Shown here: positions 7,646 through 10,820 of the stretch, piece after piece
How the letters are laid out: every line of letters begins with the position of its first letter
Position numbering within the stretch: position 1 is the stretch's first letter
Source: Candidatus Dadabacteria bacterium UBA2774
GTDB taxonomy: Bacteria; Desulfobacterota_D; UBA1144; Nemesobacterales; UBA2774
Direction of reading: 5' to 3'
DNA: 10,820 bases
Assembly (NCBI GenBank): GCA_002352485.1
Contig: DEIM01000196.1
Coordinates: 5,186 to 16,005 of the forward strand
The notes under the pieces: model-generated
Databases searched by the model: none
The model's input: only the letters and a program-made list of their open reading frames with translations
Told to the model about the DNA's origin: nothing
Made by a program: the position numbers and the translations under genes

Positions 7646-7743
7646 TCAAACAGATACGATCACTAAATACTCATAGGTACCAGCTTGAAAATAAAATTTA
7701 AACGTTTATATTGCTGTTGCTTTTAAGACGGCTGCGTAATTTC

Positions 7744-7771
7744 TTGACTTGAGAATTTGAGTATTTAGAAT
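7744..7771 (+). promoter_or_regulatory. Promoter of the complete acyl-CoA ligase gene
   Basis: TTGACT (7744-7749) and TAGAAT (7766-7771) each match the sigma-70-type consensus at 5 of 6 positions and are 16 nt apart. Transcription should begin near 7778, giving a leader of about 85 nt. This is the best promoter in the window. It shows that the ligase has its own promoter rather than depending on trpEG. Confidence 0.6.
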
Positions 7772-7776
7772 AATTC

Positions 7777-7790
7777 CGAGCAAGCGCTCG
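7777..7790. promoter_or_regulatory. Operator-like inverted repeat at the ligase transcription start
   Basis: CGAGC-aagc-GCTCG is a perfect 5-4-5 inverted repeat lying across the predicted transcription start, where a bound repressor would block initiation. Repressors of the TetR family often control acyl-CoA ligase genes through such sites, but the regulator is not in this window. It is too short, and has no U-tract, to be a terminator of trpG. Confidence 0.45.
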
Positions 7791-7862
7791 TTCAGAATTC
7801 ATTTGGGTCATTGGTTTCATTAGTTGTTCGGGAAATACAGACTTAAATAAGGAGAATATATT

Positions 7863-9587
7863 ATGCGCCTACTATTCAAGCCCCGCGATAAAGAATATGT
7901 CGGAGAGGGAACTCTTCCGTTTGGAACATTTGACGAAACCTCCGAGTGGCTGCCCGTAACACGCTACCTGGAAGAGGGCGCAACAATGTTTCCCGAGAAA
8001 ACAATGTTCAGGGTTGCAGACAGAGACGGAAACCTGATCCAGAGTTACACATATGAGGAAACAAACACCTGGTCTAACAGAGTAGCGAACGGTCTTAAGG
8101 ACGAGTTCGGGATAAAAAAGGGCGACAGAATTGGCATTTACATGCTCAACTCCTCTGAATATGTGATCTCGATACTGGCAATACATAAAACAGGCGCAGT
8201 ACAGGTGCCGATAAATAAGGACGAGAAAGGTGAGAGGCTGGCTTACGTAATAAATTACTCTGGGATGTCGGCACTCCTTGTTGACCCAGAGAGTCTTCCC
8301 ATAATTAAGGAAATCGTAGACAGCTTGGAGAATCTAAACGTCATATTCGTAACGGGCGATGGGGCCAATGTGCCGGCCACAACAGGCAAAATTAAAACTC
8401 TGCCATTCTCGGCATTCGATGATTATTCCCCACAAAGCCCGGGCGTGGACGTTGTAACCGCGGACGTCGAGAGGTGTATGTTTACCTCAGGCACGACAGG
8501 AATGCCCAAGGGGGTTTCCAGAAACCACGGCGGCGTGGTGCTTACCGTGCGGGGATATATACAGCAGCAGGGAGTACGCAGTGAAGACGTCCTCATGAGC
8601 GTGCTTACGCTCGGACATGCAAACGCTCAGGTCATGTGCCTCTTCACCGCTATAGGATCAGGTTGTACAGCCGTGTTCTATCCCCGATTTTCGGCCTCTA
8701 ACTTCTGGAAATGGGCTTCTGAGTGTGGCGCTACACACGTAAACATGCTGGGTGCTGTGGCGGAATATCTGTGGGCGGCTGAGCCCTCTGAATGGGACCA
8801 AAAACATAACGTCAGAATGGTGCTTTCCGGACCAGCGCCTCGGAACTTTCAGGAGTTCCAGGACAGGTTCAACACTAGGACTATAGACGGGTACGGCTCG
8901 ACAGAGATGGGTATGGTACTGTGGAATGACCCGGAAGACTACCGCCCGGGCTCTTCGGGCTATCCGATGGAAGGGTACTACGTTGAGCTAAGGGACCCTT
9001 CGGACACAAGTAAAGTTATGAGCCCTTTCTGGGACTCGACTGAGCGGCCAACGCCTCCAGAAGAGGTTAAAGGGCTCCTGTTTATAAAACCCTTTATTCC
9101 GCACACTACGCTTAACGAATACTTTAAGGACGAGAGAAGAACAAGGGAAGCGTTTGACGATGACGGGTTTTTCAACTCCGATGACCTTTTCGCAAGAGGT
9201 ATAGACGGGAGATACTATTTTCAGGGGCGCTACAGCAGGATACGGGTGTCCGGAGAGAACGTAGACCCGATAGCGGTACAGGACACCGCTATGCTGTATG
9301 AGGCTATACAGGAAGCTGTAGCAGTAGGTATCAGGCTGCCTGACGTAGCGGACGACGAAATAAAGCTTAACGTTACGCTTAAAAAAAATGCGAAGTTCGA
9401 CCCGGCAGAGTTCTCAATGTGGATGGCCGAGAAATCTCCCGTATTTATGGTGCCCCGGTTTATAGAAGTTTTTGAGGAGGGTTTCCCTGTAACTGCTACA
9501 CAGAAGATACGGGTAGCCGAGATAAAAGAGATTACGCTAAAGACTTGGGACCGGAGTAAAACGGGGATCAAATTCAGAGCCAGATAG
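7863..9587 (+). CDS. AMP-forming acyl-CoA ligase (ANL superfamily, CaiC/FadD-like)
   Basis: A 574-aa adenylate-forming enzyme expected to activate a carboxylic acid with ATP and join it to coenzyme A. Motifs in order: the phosphate loop FTSGTTGMPKG (207-217), DGYGSTEMG (342-350) with the ATP/Mg2+ glutamate E348, FFNSDDLF (436-443) for ribose binding, and C-terminal GRYSRIRVSGEN (455-466). The catalytic lysine is K548 in TATQKIR. The usual hinge Asp after GRxx is absent; Ser and Arg occupy that place. The acid substrate is unknown; the C-terminal domain recalls carnitine/crotonobetaine-CoA ligases. AAGGAG at 7849-7854 lies 8 nt before ATG 7863. Its last 14 nt overlap the convergent antiporter gene. 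A second gene beginning with the same eight residues starts at 10797. Confidence 0.92.
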   Translation: MRLLFKPRDKEYVGEGTLPFGTFDETSEWLPVTRYLEEGATMFPEKTMFRVADRDGNLIQSYTYEETNTWSNRVANGLKDEFGIKKGDRIGIYMLNSSEYVISILAIHKTGAVQVPINKDEKGERLAYVINYSGMSALLVDPESLPIIKEIVDSLENLNVIFVTGDGANVPATTGKIKTLPFSAFDDYSPQSPGVDVVTADVERCMFTSGTTGMPKGVSRNHGGVVLTVRGYIQQQGVRSEDVLMSVLTLGHANAQVMCLFTAIGSGCTAVFYPRFSASNFWKWASECGATHVNMLGAVAEYLWAAEPSEWDQKHNVRMVLSGPAPRNFQEFQDRFNTRTIDGYGSTEMGMVLWNDPEDYRPGSSGYPMEGYYVELRDPSDTSKVMSPFWDSTERPTPPEEVKGLLFIKPFIPHTTLNEYFKDERRTREAFDDDGFFNSDDLFARGIDGRYYFQGRYSRIRVSGENVDPIAVQDTAMLYEAIQEAVAVGIRLPDVADDEIKLNVTLKKNAKFDPAEFSMWMAEKSPVFMVPRFIEVFEEGFPVTATQKIRVAEIKEITLKTWDRSKTGIKFRAR

Positions 9588-10527
9588 GGTTAAATAGAAA
9601 AAATATAAATATGCCATAGAGAAGGATAAGAACTGCGCCCTCTATCTTGCTAACCCGGAAGCCTGTTCTCATTAGGGGGAGCACTAAAATCGTAAAAAAG
9701 ATCATAACTGGGAATTCAAAGCGCAGAATCGAGGGTTCAACTTTTATGGGCTGAATTACGGATACGAGCCCGAGTATTCCAATATTAAATATATTGCTCC
9801 CAATTATATTGCCGACTATTATATCCTGCTCTTTTCTGAGAGCAGCGACTATAGAGGTTGAAAGCTCGGGTAGCGACGTTCCAATAGCAACGGCTGTTAT
9901 ACCTATAATGAATTCGCTGACACCAAACATTTGAGCAAGTGAGATGGCGGAATCAACCAGAAGCCGGGCGCCGATTATCAAGCCTACAAGCCCAAGGACC
10001 AGGAAACCAACTTGTTTTAGGTAGCCGCCGTTTTTTTTAATCTCTTCAAACTCGGCCTCGGGTTTATAGGATTCTTTACGAGCGGCATAATAACTGTATG
10101 ACACAAAAGCTATGAGAGCTAAAAAGATAAGCCCGCCCTCGATGCGGCCGATCCTGAGTCCCCATGCAAGAGCGTAAAGTAGTAAAGATAGAACAATCAT
10201 TATTGGAACTTCTATCCTTATGAGCTTTGCATGAATTACGATAGGGCACAGGATTGCCGAGACTCCGAGAATAAGAGCTATGTTTGAAATGTTGCTGCCT
10301 ACTATGTTGCCGATTACAATGTCGCTTGATCCTTGAAATGCCGCCATTATACAAACCAGAAACTCAGGAGACGATGTGCCGAACGCAACCACAGTGAGCC
10401 CGATCACCATAGGACTGATGCCAAGCATGCCCGCCAGATTGGAAGCTCCCCTTACAAGCCCTTCACCACCGAAATAAAGCGCTATAAGCCCGATAATGAA
10501 ATAGAGTATGATTATTAAAATATCCAA
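9574..10527 (-). CDS. Calcium/sodium antiporter (CaCA family, YrbG-like)
   Basis: A 317-aa inner-membrane cation exchanger with about ten hydrophobic segments (roughly 2-20, 41-63, 72-96, 105-122, 130-148, 172-190, 206-230, 240-258, 270-287 and 295-313). The two inverted alpha repeats that form the ion pathway are plain: GLTVVAFGTSSPE (43-55) with VIGNIVGSNISN (71-82), and GITAVAIGTSLPE (209-221) with IVGNIIGSNIFN (237-248). E55 and E221 are the expected cation-binding acids. The loop at about 148-171 is charged and short, as in bacterial rather than eukaryotic exchangers. It should exchange Ca2+ for Na+ across the membrane. The start is a TTG codon supported by GAGGT 6 nt upstream; the first in-frame Met is too deep (residue 34). 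The 3' end overlaps the ligase gene by 14 nt. Confidence 0.93.
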   Translation of the reverse strand: MDILIIILYFIIGLIALYFGGEGLVRGASNLAGMLGISPMVIGLTVVAFGTSSPEFLVCIMAAFQGSSDIVIGNIVGSNISNIALILGVSAILCPIVIHAKLIRIEVPIMIVLSLLLYALAWGLRIGRIEGGLIFLALIAFVSYSYYAARKESYKPEAEFEEIKKNGGYLKQVGFLVLGLVGLIIGARLLVDSAISLAQMFGVSEFIIGITAVAIGTSLPELSTSIVAALRKEQDIIVGNIIGSNIFNIGILGLVSVIQPIKVEPSILRFEFPVMIFFTILVLPLMRTGFRVSKIEGAVLILLYGIFIFFLFNPIWL

Positions 10528-10533
10528 ATATTT

Positions 10534-10538
10534 ACCTC
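10534..10538 (-). promoter_or_regulatory. Shine-Dalgarno site for the TTG start of the antiporter
   Basis: Read on the minus strand it is GAGGT followed by 6 nt and then TTG (10525-10527). No ATG or GTG fits the beginning of the first membrane segment, so this site decides the unusual start. Confidence 0.65.
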
Positions 10539-10705
10539 GTATAGTTTTGCTATAGCATACTTAAGTGAGATAAGACCTCTACCATTTTCCCGAATTTGAA
10601 TAAACTAACAAGTATGAGCTACTCAATTTCACAAAACAGACCGAATAATATATATAGCCCGGGTTACATAAACTCAAACATATTGGTAATCAGCTCTTAT
10701 TCAGG

Positions 10706-10735
10706 TTGACAGAATAAACGTATTCGACATATATT
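10706..10735 (+). promoter_or_regulatory. Candidate promoter of the second ligase, with inverted repeat in the spacer
   Basis: TTGACA (10706-10711) is a perfect -35 box. TATATT (10730-10735) matches the -10 box at 5 of 6 positions, with an 18-nt spacer. Within the spacer lies GAATA-aacg-TATTC (10712-10725), a perfect 5-4-5 inverted repeat placed where a bound protein would block RNA polymerase. An alternative -10 box is the second TATATT at 10744-10749, but its spacing is far too long for this -35 box. Confidence 0.55.
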
Positions 10736-10753
10736 ATTCTTGATATATTATTC
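10729..10753 (+). repeat. Two 11-bp direct repeats overlapping the -10 region
   Basis: ATATATTATTC occurs at 10729-10739 and again, identically, at 10743-10753, separated by 3 nt (period 14). The first copy contains the candidate -10 box and the second lies at the likely transcription start. Confidence 0.6.
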
Positions 10754-10796
10754 ATGGGTCAAAAAAAATACATTAAAATAGTCAAGGAGGGATTCC

Positions 10797-10820
10797 ATGC
10801 GTTTATTATTTAAACCCCGG
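10797..10820 (+). CDS. Second acyl-CoA ligase, N-terminal fragment cut by the window edge
   Basis: Only eight codons are visible: M-R-L-L-F-K-P-R. They equal the first eight residues of the complete ligase at 7863, although six of the eight codons are spelled differently. AAGGAGG (10784-10790) lies 6 nt before the ATG, an ideal ribosome site. With the promoter upstream, this strongly suggests a paralogous AMP-forming ligase continuing beyond the window. The rest of the protein, and so its completeness, cannot be judged. Confidence 0.75.

Larger units (their letters stand above)
10528..10796. other. Divergent regulatory gap between antiporter and second ligase
   Basis: A 269-bp AT-rich gap between two divergent genes. 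It holds a perfect 10-bp palindrome, TGCTATAGCA (10548-10557), 20 nt above the antiporter start. On the right are the promoter and repeats of the second ligase. The middle (10560-10700) shows no gene I would accept and no terminator hairpin. Confidence 0.5.

Noticed and set aside
7699..7708. TAAACGTTTA palindrome after trpG as a possible terminator
   Set aside because: The stem is AT-rich, has no loop and no U-tract, so it cannot serve as an intrinsic terminator.
7702..7820. A roughly 40-codon minus-strand frame (MKPMTQMNSERAL...) across the ligase promoter
   Set aside because: It has no Shine-Dalgarno site, no recognisable similarity, and lies antisense over a good promoter and operator.
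10614..10709. A 31-codon plus-strand frame (MSYSISQNRPNN...) in the antiporter/ligase gap
   Set aside because: It has no ribosome site, and its stop lies inside the -35 box of the ligase promoter. The composition only reflects AT-rich DNA.

Overview
The window is bacterial chromosomal DNA of moderate GC (mid-40s percent by eye), with clear Shine-Dalgarno sites, tight gene packing and frequent strand switching. It encodes housekeeping and catabolic enzymes. ATA, AGA and AGG codons are common. I see no mobile element, phage gene, CRISPR array, rRNA or tRNA. Nothing in the window fixes the taxonomy. An uncultivated Gram-negative-type lineage is plausible, but that is a guess.

Layout, left to right: a one-domain peroxiredoxin-like protein (+); a thiamine-diphosphate (TPP) enzyme of the acetolactate synthase / 2-hydroxyacyl-CoA lyase type (-); a two-gene operon of an unrecognised 136-aa protein and a branch-1 nitrilase (+); a phosphomannomutase/phosphoglucomutase (-); trpE-trpG for anthranilate synthase (+); a 574-aa AMP-forming acyl-CoA ligase (+); a CaCA-family Na+/Ca2+ exchanger (-); and, at the very edge, the first eight codons of a second ligase (+). 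Those codons give the same N-terminus as the complete ligase.

How the parts relate: trpE and trpG form one enzyme complex, and the 136-aa protein and nitrilase are probably co-transcribed. The TPP gene is divergent from the nitrilase operon across a 134-bp gap. The acyl-CoA ligases are the sort of enzyme that activates acids before beta- or alpha-oxidation, and TPP-dependent 2-hydroxyacyl-CoA lyases act on CoA esters, but a shared pathway here is only a possibility. All three convergent gene pairs meet within a few bases or overlap at their 3' ends, leaving no room for ordinary terminators.

The best leads beyond routine annotation are four. First, the paralogous ligases flank the antiporter and differ by synonymous changes in six of eight opening codons. 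Second, the two ligase promoter regions each carry inverted or direct repeats, and both leaders share a TTCAT..GGGTCA element. Third, the unknown 136-aa protein is tied to the nitrilase. Fourth, trpE has no Shine-Dalgarno site and may be leaderless. I did not find evidence of a wholly new multi-gene system.
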